Assembly: GCA_023453795.1 (NCBI GenBank) | Contig: JAEXSP010000015.1 | Span: forward strand, 62,001 to 126,000 | Direction: 5' to 3' | Length of the DNA stretch: 64,000 nt | DNA from: Bacillota bacterium | Lineage (GTDB): Bacteria > Bacillota > Clostridia > Acetivibrionales > JAEXSP01 | Shown: piece by piece, positions 17,145 to 26,894 of the stretch | How positions within the stretch are numbered: the stretch's first letter is position 1 | Layout: each line of letters starts with the position of its first letter | The notes under the pieces: generated by a model | Told to the model about the DNA's origin: nothing | What the model saw: the letters and a program-made list of their open reading frames with translations, nothing else | The model's database searches: none | Position numbers and translations under genes: made by a program

Positions 17145-20100
17145 TTAATCTATTTCTCCAAGCATAGCCAACAGCTTCTGGAGCATAAGCACTACTTCTC
17201 CCCTTGACACATTCGACTTGGGAGCAAGTGCAGCGCCTATATCGTTGACTATTAAACCGTTTTCATCGGCAAACTTGACCTTGGCTAAATACGCCGAGCT
17301 TACACTGTTAATGTCCTTGAAAGTGCTCTTATAGCTGCCGGATGGAACAGCCTTATCCTTCGTCTTCATCTCATAAAGCCTTACAATCATGGCAATCGCC
17401 TTTTCCCTGGTGCATTTGGCATCTGGAGAGCTTATTTCCGGGCTGCTTATCAATCCGATCCTTGAAGCCTCAGTCATAAAATCCTTTCCGGCATAATCAT
17501 AGTCATAAGCATCAAACATCAGCTTAACGACCTCGGTCACGGAAGCTGTCTTTTCGGGTTCAAAGTTCCTCCCGTTTATGCTTTTGAGTTCATGCACCGA
17601 GGATATGTCGGATATTGCATTTTCATATTTGCTCCCGTTTACATCGTCGTAATAGTCTTTGCCTGTATCCGCAACAGCCATGTCTCCCAGCAAGGAAGTC
17701 TCAAAGCTCAGCTTCCCGCTGTTTTCATTCGAATCAAAGGCATTTGATGTCTTGACCTTTTGCCATACAGAGGTATTACTATCGCAAACATATGCCGAGG
17801 TTACTCCTTCCTTATACCAGCCTGCGCCCGTATACGGAACGATAACCCTTAGGGGATTGTTCAGGCTCGATACGGAACTCCGGTTTGCACCGTCATTGGC
17901 ATAAAAGGATACATTTGAAACCTTGGTCTTGAATGTAAGATTGCTGACCTTCGTATTGTCCGGATTGTCAACAGTCTTAATATTCATTTCATAGTTGAAA
18001 TCGCCTTTTTTATCCCAAAGCATCCCCCATCTAAGGACATACTGCTTATCTGCCGTAATGATGATTATATTTTCCTTGAGCGTCTGCAATGCCTTTATTA
18101 CCTTGTTTGATACTTGAAAGTTCAGCGTACCCGCTTTGGCCGGGGGCTCACTCAGATCTATCCTGTAGTCAAGATACTTATCGGTCAGCATGTGCTCTAC
18201 GAAACGATCCGCATTAACACCTGTGATCCTGACTGTCCAGATACCGTTCTTAACGGCATCCTTCACTATATAATCACCAGTGATTACATTCTCAATGTCC
18301 TGATTGGAGTCATAATCATCCGTGCTCCTGAGTGTTCTTACAGTTACGCTTTGAGTAGGCTCCGATCTCATGGATTTTGCAGGGTCATAAGCATACAGTC
18401 TTACAAAATACCTGAAATTGGACTTAAGGCCGTCCACCTTGTACTCGGACACCGTACCGACGGTATATTCCTTGGAATTCTTATAGCTTATGTCTCCCGC
18501 CACCTCAAGGATATACTGCATTCCATCCTGCTTAATCCATTCGAAGGTTATGCTGTTCTTGGTAATCGCATCCTCCGAATTTTTAACACCAAATCCAAGA
18601 GGCGTATCCGGTGAAATGTAAGGCTTGGTTTTCAAGGGGTATGAATCGCTCCATTCGGATTTGCTGGACTGGCTGCCTAATGTTGCCTCCGCCTGAATCC
18701 AGAAATAATACTGTGTATTCGGTGTAAGTCCCGAGATTCTGTAATAGTTTTTTGTATAATCGCTTGCGGTTATATTAGCCGTACCTGATGCGGAGCTTAT
18801 ATTGTCGGTTGTCCCGTATTTTATATAATATTTGTAGCCCGGCTTGAATATCCATCCGAAGTCGGCAAAATTATCGCCCTCCTGTACATAGTTGAAAGCA
18901 GGTACTGTAGGCTTCTCGACTGTTTCGGGCGTTTCAGGGTTGGTAGTTATAATAATCGGATCGGAGGGTCCTGATGAAGTACCGCTTCTTTCTGCCCTTA
19001 CCCACACTATGTAGGTAGTGTTGGGCTGCAGATCGGTCAGTTGTATATCTATGTTATGCCTTTTCCCATCAACATTCAGCGATGCGCTTTCGCTCTGATC
19101 CGGATTGTATATTCTACCCTCTACATAGTCACTGCTTGGAACCGCTGAGGGAACACCCGTTACTTTTTGTGTCGGAAGTGTTGAAATGTCCATGCCGTCG
19201 GTAAATTCGGCACAGCCCACATCAATGACAACTCCGCTGTCGTATTCAACCTTACGGTAGTTTATATTGTCGGGTGGGGTCTTAAAGGGATTATAGCCTA
19301 CATTATCGCCTTCAATATTCTTTTCGGCTATCACATACTCCCATTTACCGGTAGCTTCTTTGAACTGTTCATACCACATGTTTTTCAGCTGTATTGTAGC
19401 TGTTGTAGTAGTTATAACATTCTTCCCCGAAATGGTCTTAACCTTGAACGGAGGACGTGCCGGAACAACAGGCTGGTCTATCGGCCCGTTGGATGGAGTT
19501 ATGATAACCTTTAACGCAGGCTGGGAGTAATAGGTCACATTCGTCAGCACGCCGTCCTTATACTGCATAAATACCTTTTTCACAACAATTTTAAAGTAAT
19601 ATGTAGAGTTCGGCGTCAGGTTCGAAAGCTTATATTTATAACCGACCGTTTCCGTACCGTTCTTTATTTCATTATCAGTACCCATTTTAATGGAAGACGC
19701 AATCTTCATATTGCTTGTCGGATTATCTATCATATTGGGATCGGTAATAAGCCAGATATCGTATGCTGTATCGATGTCAATGCTGCCCTCCGCCTTCTTG
19801 GGCACTCTCCATAAAATTGTTGCGCTCGTGGAAGTAAGCTCACCTTTTTTTATAAGCTCGTTGGTTGTTGTGTCAAAAATGTCGTCATAGCTTATTATTG
19901 TACTTCTCAAATCACCTGACGTGCTTTGGAAACTGTTAACCATTTCAGGCGTAGGCGGTGTAGATGCAATTTCAGGCTCTTTGATATAAATCTCATCTGA
20001 AAGGATATCTACGGGATAAACGTCCAGCCCGCTGTTCTTCCATTTGACACTGGCTCTTATTATGTAGTAGCTGCTGTTGTCATTGGAAGGCAGGGTAACA

Positions 20101-21071
20101 AAGTAGTTGGTATTGCCTGCAACAGTCGCTACATATGCAGGCAGATCAGTCGAGCCGACCGTTCCTTTATATATCTTGTATGACAAATCTATGTCTGAGG
20201 AATTCAAATCGGTTACAACAGGAGTCCAGCTTAATCTCCATATTGTTCCTGAATCCGTTGTAGCCATTTTGCTGGTGCTTGCAAGGATGTAGCTGCTTAC
20301 GGCCATCGTCTTGCTTTCATTGTTCCTTTTTATCTCGGTATCCGCTATATCCGGAACAACCTTGACATAATACACCGCTCCTGCATCATCAACATTCTGG
20401 ATATATTCGAGCTTTCCTGTAGAGGTGTTGGGAACAACAGGGCTATTTGAACCGATTTGCGCAGCTTTAATATACATCGGCTCCGAATTGGCAAAATCCT
20501 TGCTTTGAGATATATAAAGCTTGTAGTCTATTCTTTTTCCTGCATCCCAGACATCATCCCACTCGATCTTTATTTGATTCGGCCCGTAAGAGTATGCAGC
20601 CAATTGAATGTCAGTCAGCACCTTTACAGTATTTGAAGGAGCGGATTCCCCGCTGGTAAATGTCGTCTCTCCGTCGGTTTTGGTATAATACGCCCTTGCC
20701 ATGACATTATATATCGTACCTGATTTAAGGCTGCTCATTCTTACTGAGGTTACACTCCTCGGCAAATCCCTGTCATGCTGGACGAAGCTCGATGCGCCGT
20801 TATATTTCGCTATTTCCTTCATATAAATATTGACATAGGCAGTATTCACTCCTACTTCAGGCATTGTAAGGTCATTCCACTTCAGGTCGAAGTAATAACC
20901 GTTACCCTCAAGGTATCCTATGGCCTTTTCACTTGAGTTGATGGCCTCCACCCTGAGCATCTGCGGCGTGGTCATTGCAGGATTTATAGCGGCAAAGCTA
21001 AGGCTATATAAACTTGGTATGATAAAAAGCAGTATTAATATGTATGCTATTATTCTTTTAACTCGCCTCAT
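17145..21071 (-). CDS. Giant Fn3-repeat surface protein with C-terminal SLH repeats
   Basis: Exported protein of about 1308 residues. A signal peptide ends near SFAAINP; the body is a string of fibronectin-III-like domains, each ending with the NTTYYFKI/V or NTQYYFWI type of motif; three SLH repeats close the protein (YDDVNGSKYENAI, SRIGLISSPEI with CTREKAIAMIV, FKDINSVSSAYLAKV). A domain before the SLH region resembles the 1605-residue neighbour (ITGVNADRFVEHML versus LKGERVADALQ), so the two are paralogues. I chose ATG 21071, which has GGGAG at eight bases; the longer frame starts five codons earlier. Probable role: wall-bound scaffold or adhesin. No catalytic domain is seen. Confidence 0.88.
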   Translation of the reverse strand: MRRVKRIIAYILILLFIIPSLYSLSFAAINPAMTTPQMLRVEAINSSEKAIGYLEGNGYYFDLKWNDLTMPEVGVNTAYVNIYMKEIAKYNGASSFVQHDRDLPRSVTSVRMSSLKSGTIYNVMARAYYTKTDGETTFTSGESAPSNTVKVLTDIQLAAYSYGPNQIKIEWDDVWDAGKRIDYKLYISQSKDFANSEPMYIKAAQIGSNSPVVPNTSTGKLEYIQNVDDAGAVYYVKVVPDIADTEIKRNNESKTMAVSSYILASTSKMATTDSGTIWRLSWTPVVTDLNSSDIDLSYKIYKGTVGSTDLPAYVATVAGNTNYFVTLPSNDNSSYYIIRASVKWKNSGLDVYPVDILSDEIYIKEPEIASTPPTPEMVNSFQSTSGDLRSTIISYDDIFDTTTNELIKKGELTSTSATILWRVPKKAEGSIDIDTAYDIWLITDPNMIDNPTSNMKIASSIKMGTDNEIKNGTETVGYKYKLSNLTPNSTYYFKIVVKKVFMQYKDGVLTNVTYYSQPALKVIITPSNGPIDQPVVPARPPFKVKTISGKNVITTTTATIQLKNMWYEQFKEATGKWEYVIAEKNIEGDNVGYNPFKTPPDNINYRKVEYDSGVVIDVGCAEFTDGMDISTLPTQKVTGVPSAVPSSDYVEGRIYNPDQSESASLNVDGKRHNIDIQLTDLQPNTTYIVWVRAERSGTSSGPSDPIIITTNPETPETVEKPTVPAFNYVQEGDNFADFGWIFKPGYKYYIKYGTTDNISSASGTANITASDYTKNYYRISGLTPNTQYYFWIQAEATLGSQSSKSEWSDSYPLKTKPYISPDTPLGFGVKNSEDAITKNSITFEWIKQDGMQYILEVAGDISYKNSKEYTVGTVSEYKVDGLKSNFRYFVRLYAYDPAKSMRSEPTQSVTVRTLRSTDDYDSNQDIENVITGDYIVKDAVKNGIWTVRITGVNADRFVEHMLTDKYLDYRIDLSEPPAKAGTLNFQVSNKVIKALQTLKENIIIITADKQYVLRWGMLWDKKGDFNYEMNIKTVDNPDNTKVSNLTFKTKVSNVSFYANDGANRSSVSSLNNPLRVIVPYTGAGWYKEGVTSAYVCDSNTSVWQKVKTSNAFDSNENSGKLSFETSLLGDMAVADTGKDYYDDVNGSKYENAISDISSVHELKSINGRNFEPEKTASVTEVVKLMFDAYDYDYAGKDFMTEASRIGLISSPEISSPDAKCTREKAIAMIVRLYEMKTKDKAVPSGSYKSTFKDINSVSSAYLAKVKFADENGLIVNDIGAALAPKSNVSRGEVVLMLQKLLAMLGEID

Positions 21072-21136
21072 ATGCAGGACTCCCATCTTTTAAGGCTCAT
21101 GATTTTAACTTATTTATTCCCCAGCCGTACTACCTT

Positions 21137-24100
21137 CTACAGTTCTCCTGTAAGCTGAAGAACTTTGGTGAAGCAGGCCACTAATTCCCCGCGTCCAATA
21201 TTGTCCTTAGGCTTGAAATAGCCCTGCGACAATTGCAGCAGCTTAAGGTCAAGGGTCATAAGTACTGATTTATAGCACTTGCTGTCTATCTGGGAAGCAT
21301 CCTTTATTGCTGCGTTTGATTTTGGCTTTACAGTATCCGGGTTTACTCCCACCTTGACGCTGTATAAGCGGATCAGAACTACAGCTGCCTCCTGTCTCGA
21401 TACATCCTTCATCAGATTGTTCATGTTGAGTACCGTATCCAGTTTTAAGGCCCTGGCTTTTTGCCTCATATCCATTCCTGAGTCATCGTTGGTTTTTCCG
21501 AGGACAGTTTCATACAAAAGAATTATTTCTTTTGTTGACACAGTACTATCCGCATTGAAGGATTTATCTATTCCGGTAAAGACGCTGCCAAGGTCAAACT
21601 TTGCCATAAAGGCGCTTATATATGGCTTATAGGGTGAATTGTCAGGTATATCTTTATTAGACACAACAATGGCTATTACCGTATATTTGCCGGTTTTTGA
21701 TATATTAAAGGTCATCATATTGGGTGTAAATACGGCATTCGTGGATACGTCCTGCCACTTATTTACGCCGTCATAATTGGCATACGGAATCTTTTTGCCG
21801 TTTGAAGCCGTATACACAAGACGTGCCATCAACGGCTTCCCGAAGGCTTTTACATATTCGGTCGCATTGGAGGTAGCAACATTGCTTTTAAGCATATCCC
21901 CAATGTAATCTGATAGCTCGCTTTCAACCTCTGCAACATATTGATCGATTTCAGCAGTCAGCTTATCCTGGTTTGCTGAGGTTGTACCGGAATCCAGCAG
22001 CAGGTTTTTCTTCTTTGCTACCAATCCTGTTTTGGTATTATAAACCCTGTCGCGGATCAAATCCTTCATCTCATTATAAGCTTTAAGGCTGGCCTGAGCC
22101 TGCACCTTGAAATCATTGACCTGAGCCACTGTGACAGTCTTGCTTGCGACGCTTATTTTTGAATTATAGTTACGTGTTATTGTCAGCTTGAAGAAAATGT
22201 CCTTCAATGCCTGCTTTCCCTGCAGCGATTTGACTTCCTTCATATTATCTACGTCAAATGTATTCGGCCTGATCGTAAACTCTGCTCCAAGGGTCTTAAA
22301 GACAATGTTTTTGTTCTCGGAATTCATTGCCCTTATTACATCTGCCGGTATATAGATTATGTCAGTATTCACCTTGGGACCGAGAGCCGAAATATCAATC
22401 GAAAAGCTGTAGGCGCTGTTGTTCTGCAGTGCATCGGCTACCCTTTCACCCTTCAGAAGTATTTTATTTTCTGTCCTGCTTGCCATATCAATACGCCAAT
22501 ACAGAGCCTCTTCCAGCTTCTCTATTTTATCAAGGAAGGATGCACTGTTCTTTGTTTCCTCATCAGTCGTGTCATAATCCTTCTGATTGAATTCCGTCCT
22601 AATATCAACCGGGCCGACATATTTGGAATATGTGGCAGCGATGCTGTCAATTTTTATTGCCCTGACTTTAACAAAATATTTTGTATTGGACTTAAGCTGC
22701 CGATATTCACTGGTGCCATCAGCAAGTGTTACCTTTACCGATTTTATTGTAGCATAATAATTGACGTAGCTGGTTCCGACTGTATTTGAAGATTTTTCGG
22801 TATAAATAGTATAGTCGGAGCTTATCAGTGTAGTGTAGTCCGTATCGTCAGATGTCTTTACAGCAAGCTCATATGTATAGCTTGCAAGGCCTGTCCAGCT
22901 TACTACAACCTCATGATAGGCATCCTTCGTCAACAAAGAGGTTTCAGACATGGACACGCTTGTGCCCCTTAGCACCTTCACCTTATACTGTGTATTTGCC
23001 TTCAGGTTCATGATCCTCCCGTAATAGGTGGTACCATCCTTGATAATGGTGCATTGTGCACGGTTCATTGCTTTATAGTCTGCATCGGAAGGGCCTTTTA
23101 TATATATCTTGAAATCGTCGGCTGAGACGTTTTGAGCCGTGTCTACCCAATTGAATCCAAGTTCGGAATCATTGACAGCGGTAAGCGAGGTTGGAGCATC
23201 GATCAACGAGGTAGTAACCGGTATTGAAATCCACACGCTGTTGGGCGTTTTGGCACTGATGCTCGGCGTTACTGCCCTTATGCTGAAATAATAGAGCCTG
23301 TTCGGGTAAAGCCACTTGTCTATGGTATATTTGCACACATTCGTAATCGGATCATAAGTCAGGTTTGTCTGCGACATATCAGGGTTGATCGATATACCGT
23401 TCTGGGAAAATGCATTGCTGAAGCTTTGGTATATCGAATCGTTTGACAAAGAGGATAACTCCGCATCGGCAGCAAGCCTTGAAGTCGAAGCTACAATAAC
23501 ATAGTTGGAACCTTCTGTTCTTGTCCATGTAAATGTCACCTTGGAGCCTGAAACCAGATAATTCCCGTTCGAATCCTTTGCAATAGCAAAATCAACAGGT
23601 GCAAGCGGCCTTTTTCCGGTATCATCTGCATCACCTATACTGCCTGAAAGCGTAGTGATCGGAAGCACGGCGGTACTGACTGACACACGTTCATCCATAT
23701 TCACTACCTTAAGTCTGGTTTTGACAGTGAAATAATATGTAGTATTGGGAAGCAGCTTGCTTCCGAAGCTAGTGTATGCTTTCGTCCCTGAAGCAAAATC
23801 CTTTATTGTTGCTTTTATTGTAGCACTCAGCAGATCGGTACCCGTAAAGACTACATTCCCTCTATTGTCGGAATTCGAGTTGACCATAGTGTCTGTTGAG
23901 CCTATAAGCGTGTAATTTACTGCATCGGAACTCATATACAGATCATAGTATATCTTGTCGTTGGCTCCGAGGCTCATGTTTATCTTATCGAATTGAATAA
24001 TTATATAGCTGGAAATCTTATTGTTTACAATGTCAAAATTCGTTGTACCTTTCAGATTCTTGGGTACTGGTACATCAAGGTCGTTCCCGCTGAGAGTCGT

Positions 24101-25954
24101 AAAACCGGTAATAATGGACTTGCTTGACTCACTTTCGGGATCCAGCGGGTCACCCCCGGATGTAGAATACATGCGCAAAAAGTATGTAGTGTTCGGCAGC
24201 AGAAATGTCGGATAAGTATTCCCATCATTAGTATCGGGGGCAGGGCCGTCCACCAGTCCGTTACCGTCATTGTTATCGTGCTTGAACAGGGTATCCCCGT
24301 CAATAGTATATGATAAATAACCGTTGTTTTCCGTTATCTTATTTGATGTTGCCTTAACATAGCGTACCAACCTGTATTTCAAGGGAAACTGTCCGTATGC
24401 CTTTCCATTAGCCTGTAATGTCGGGTATGGTGCTGTCAGCAATTCATTCTGGGATGTATTGAGCTCGAAATTAAAATAAAGATTACTCTTAATCGCATCG
24501 AAATTAGACGGCTTTTCCCAGGTTATAACGATATTCGTCGTCTTCTCGCCGTTGGCAACCGTTTTCAGCTCTTTCGGAATAACTGTTATGTTTTTCGGCG
24601 CCGAAGGCTTGGAGCTGTCGTCAACGATTTTGTAGGGTATATACCAGGACTGCAGCCTGTCGGCTTGATTGTCCGACCACACAACAATTCTGTAATACAT
24701 TGTATTGCTCTGATCTATGTCGGAAATTACAGTTGTAGCAATGTTCCCGTTAAAATACTGGTCGTTCATGCGGGCTTTTTCAGGCCATTCACCGGGCAGG
24801 CTGTAATCATTCGTAACCTGTACCTGGTAGTAAAGGTTGGGCATGGTATGACTTCCCTGATTCAACCTGAAAATATCAACATATACATTTCCCAAGTCAT
24901 CCTTGGTAAGCTTGAACCTTAAAGGGGTGTAAGCATAAGGCACAAGAGTTTGCGGCGTTTGGGTATATAGGGTGCTGTCATTTTGAGCCGTAGGATCTCC
25001 TACAGAAACAACGTAGATATTGGAACCGTCGGTTTTCTTAAAAATAGGCTTAATACTCATATTATAAACTGTTCCCGGCAATATCCCCCCGTGTGGAAGC
25101 ACATAGTCCTTAACACTTCTGAGTGCAGAAGGAAGTGTGCTTTGGATAGCACCGTCCGTTGTCGGAATCATTGTGCTTGAATCCTTCCGTCCAAGCAGGT
25201 AGAAATCAAGGCTTTTCCCTGCATTGGAGGTTTCAACTGCCCTCTTGGTACTGTCATCCGAATTCTCCACTTTTGCTTTATATTGACCGGATTCATAGTT
25301 GACTTGAACCGAAGCCTGTGATTCGACGCTTACCAAATAATCGAGTGTACTAATATCATAGCTGCTTCCGTAAAAAGAATTCAGCTGGCTCTGCATGAAC
25401 GCCAAAGTTTCCTCGGCATTTTGAAATGACGTGCCGTTCCATACGACAGGCTTATTCCATTTTAATTTCAAGACAGGCTTGGTACCGATTTCATACCCTC
25501 CCGCAGAGCTTGCGACTTCAGCTTCCTGGGCCTGTATTTCCGAGCGGAAGGTTATCTTCGGTATAAAATACAGCATTCCTTTCCCCACTACATTGTTGCT
25601 GCTGTCAAAAATGCTTACCTTGAGGTCATATATTACATCATTCGCAAAGCTGTCGGTAATGCTGGCTGTTGTTTTCGAAGCGGTTTTTGCGAAATCGGCA
25701 GCGGTTACGGTCTTGCTTTGAGGAGTGCCGCTTGAATCTATATAATGGTATGTAACATTTGCCGAAGCCGCTGCAGCCTGAATATCGGACTGAAACCATT
25801 TCATTGTAAGCTTCCCTGAGCCTGCGACGTAGCTGTCAACAAATATATTAACAGCAACAGGGGCCGCAAATACCTGCTGTATAAGGTTAGGGGCAAGCCC
25901 CATAATTATAACTGCGGAAAGAAAGATAGAAAGAATTTTTCTGAAAAGCTTCAT
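21137..25954 (-). CDS. Giant Fn3-repeat surface protein with degenerate C-terminal SLH repeats
   Basis: Exported protein of 1605 residues, signal peptide ending near VFAAP. Many Fn3-like domains fill the body, with repeated closing motifs such as LPNTTYFLRM, LPNTTYYFTV and KSNTKYFVKV. A conserved non-Fn3 region near residues 1170-1400 is followed by three weak SLH repeats (LGSVFTGIDKSF, MKDVSRQEAAVVLIRL, DNIGRGELVACF). Start ATG has GGGGG at seven bases. It lies 65 bp ahead of its 1308-residue paralogue and is probably first in a three-gene surface operon. No catalytic module is seen; an adhesive or matrix role is inferred. Confidence 0.88.
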   Translation of the reverse strand: MKLFRKILSIFLSAVIIMGLAPNLIQQVFAAPVAVNIFVDSYVAGSGKLTMKWFQSDIQAAAASANVTYHYIDSSGTPQSKTVTAADFAKTASKTTASITDSFANDVIYDLKVSIFDSSNNVVGKGMLYFIPKITFRSEIQAQEAEVASSAGGYEIGTKPVLKLKWNKPVVWNGTSFQNAEETLAFMQSQLNSFYGSSYDISTLDYLVSVESQASVQVNYESGQYKAKVENSDDSTKRAVETSNAGKSLDFYLLGRKDSSTMIPTTDGAIQSTLPSALRSVKDYVLPHGGILPGTVYNMSIKPIFKKTDGSNIYVVSVGDPTAQNDSTLYTQTPQTLVPYAYTPLRFKLTKDDLGNVYVDIFRLNQGSHTMPNLYYQVQVTNDYSLPGEWPEKARMNDQYFNGNIATTVISDIDQSNTMYYRIVVWSDNQADRLQSWYIPYKIVDDSSKPSAPKNITVIPKELKTVANGEKTTNIVITWEKPSNFDAIKSNLYFNFELNTSQNELLTAPYPTLQANGKAYGQFPLKYRLVRYVKATSNKITENNGYLSYTIDGDTLFKHDNNDGNGLVDGPAPDTNDGNTYPTFLLPNTTYFLRMYSTSGGDPLDPESESSKSIITGFTTLSGNDLDVPVPKNLKGTTNFDIVNNKISSYIIIQFDKINMSLGANDKIYYDLYMSSDAVNYTLIGSTDTMVNSNSDNRGNVVFTGTDLLSATIKATIKDFASGTKAYTSFGSKLLPNTTYYFTVKTRLKVVNMDERVSVSTAVLPITTLSGSIGDADDTGKRPLAPVDFAIAKDSNGNYLVSGSKVTFTWTRTEGSNYVIVASTSRLAADAELSSLSNDSIYQSFSNAFSQNGISINPDMSQTNLTYDPITNVCKYTIDKWLYPNRLYYFSIRAVTPSISAKTPNSVWISIPVTTSLIDAPTSLTAVNDSELGFNWVDTAQNVSADDFKIYIKGPSDADYKAMNRAQCTIIKDGTTYYGRIMNLKANTQYKVKVLRGTSVSMSETSLLTKDAYHEVVVSWTGLASYTYELAVKTSDDTDYTTLISSDYTIYTEKSSNTVGTSYVNYYATIKSVKVTLADGTSEYRQLKSNTKYFVKVRAIKIDSIAATYSKYVGPVDIRTEFNQKDYDTTDEETKNSASFLDKIEKLEEALYWRIDMASRTENKILLKGERVADALQNNSAYSFSIDISALGPKVNTDIIYIPADVIRAMNSENKNIVFKTLGAEFTIRPNTFDVDNMKEVKSLQGKQALKDIFFKLTITRNYNSKISVASKTVTVAQVNDFKVQAQASLKAYNEMKDLIRDRVYNTKTGLVAKKKNLLLDSGTTSANQDKLTAEIDQYVAEVESELSDYIGDMLKSNVATSNATEYVKAFGKPLMARLVYTASNGKKIPYANYDGVNKWQDVSTNAVFTPNMMTFNISKTGKYTVIAIVVSNKDIPDNSPYKPYISAFMAKFDLGSVFTGIDKSFNADSTVSTKEIILLYETVLGKTNDDSGMDMRQKARALKLDTVLNMNNLMKDVSRQEAAVVLIRLYSVKVGVNPDTVKPKSNAAIKDASQIDSKCYKSVLMTLDLKLLQLSQGYFKPKDNIGRGELVACFTKVLQLTGEL

Positions 25955-26003
25955 CTAAAGACCCCCAAAAACACAATCCTTTTTTGGATGTATTGTATTC
26001 TAT

Positions 26004-26084
26004 ATAAGTTGAATTAAGTTACTTATACATCATGTCTCAAAGGCCAGACATGATGATTTAAATAATGAGCTTAATTCAACTTAT
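26004..26084. repeat. Nested perfect inverted repeats (cruciform-like)
   Basis: Outer arms of 15 bp, ATAAGTTGAATTAAG (26004-26018) and CTTAATTCAACTTAT (26070-26084), enclose perfect inner arms CATCATGTCT (26028-26037) and AGACATGATG (26046-26055) around an eight-base loop. It lies 50 bp upstream of the 1605-residue gene. The rest of the gene-free span 25955-26894 is AT-rich and holds the repeat at 26127-26183 and the small reading frame at 26727. Confidence 0.85.
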
Positions 26085-26126
26085 TACATCTGTAATAAAA
26101 TAAATTAAATACATATTTGTATTATT

Positions 26127-26183
26127 TGCATTCGGTTTCTGGAATGCAAATTCTGTATAAGATATTTAATTCATTTTATCTAA
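26127..26183. repeat. Short dispersed repeat with hairpin, copy 1
   Basis: TTTGCATTC and GAATGCAAA form a nine-bp stem around GGTTTCTG. From 26135 to 26183 the sequence matches 49773-49821 in about 38 of 49 positions, including GTTTCTGGAAT and ATTCTGTA. Both copies are intergenic. Nature unknown. Confidence 0.55.
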
Positions 26184-26726
26184 TAATATCATATCACATC
26201 CGTGAAGTATGTAGGCCGAAGTGCTTACATAGTCCCGGCTGCCAATGAATAAAATGCTCCATTATCTTTATCGGTTAAAGAGGACGCGGAATTTAGACAT
26301 ATATCACAATGTAATGTAAGTGTAATGTTATTCTATCTTGCCATTCTAGTGGGTTAAATAATATAACCCCGCTCCTTTTATAATTTTTTAATTTCTTTTG
26401 AAGTATAATTGTTAACTATCCCAACTAAATTAATAAATTAAAAATTATGCACTTTTTTCTTTCGGCGTACTTACTTTTTTTTACACAAATCGTTCCATTT
26501 ACTGTTTATTTATTATATAGTCTTGCATAATTGTAAATTTTTTGGTAACATACATAATATTGGGACGAAACTTGGATATTGTATTCCTGCTATCAACAAT
26601 TACATAATTTTCTTTTTCTAGCTATACCGTGTATAAGTACCTTAATAATTAATGGTGAACTCAAAAAGTGTAACTGCTTATGCAAATATAAGTAGCAATA
26701 AACAATAACTAAAGGAGGCATAAACT

Positions 26727-26786
26727 ATGCTATATATACGGTCACCAGACAAACAAAGCAGGTTCACATTAAAACAAAATTTATAA
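26727..26786 (+). CDS. Possible 19-residue peptide
   Basis: A 19-codon frame starting ATG CTA TAT has a textbook ribosome site, AAAGGAGG eight bases upstream, and ends TTA TAA. It lies about 108 bp before the secreted cysteine peptidase gene on the same strand. It could be a leader peptide, a small peptide product, or chance; no family is recognised and there is no codon evidence beyond the strong ribosome site. Confidence 0.35.
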   Translation: MLYIRSPDKQSRFTLKQNL

Positions 26787-26894
26787 AACCGAACGATAAA
26801 AAATACCAAATTAACAATTCGATTATATTGCCTTATTGGATGCTTTAAGTAGACGCAAAAATTATAATATGGCAAATAGAAAGGCGGAAACAAT

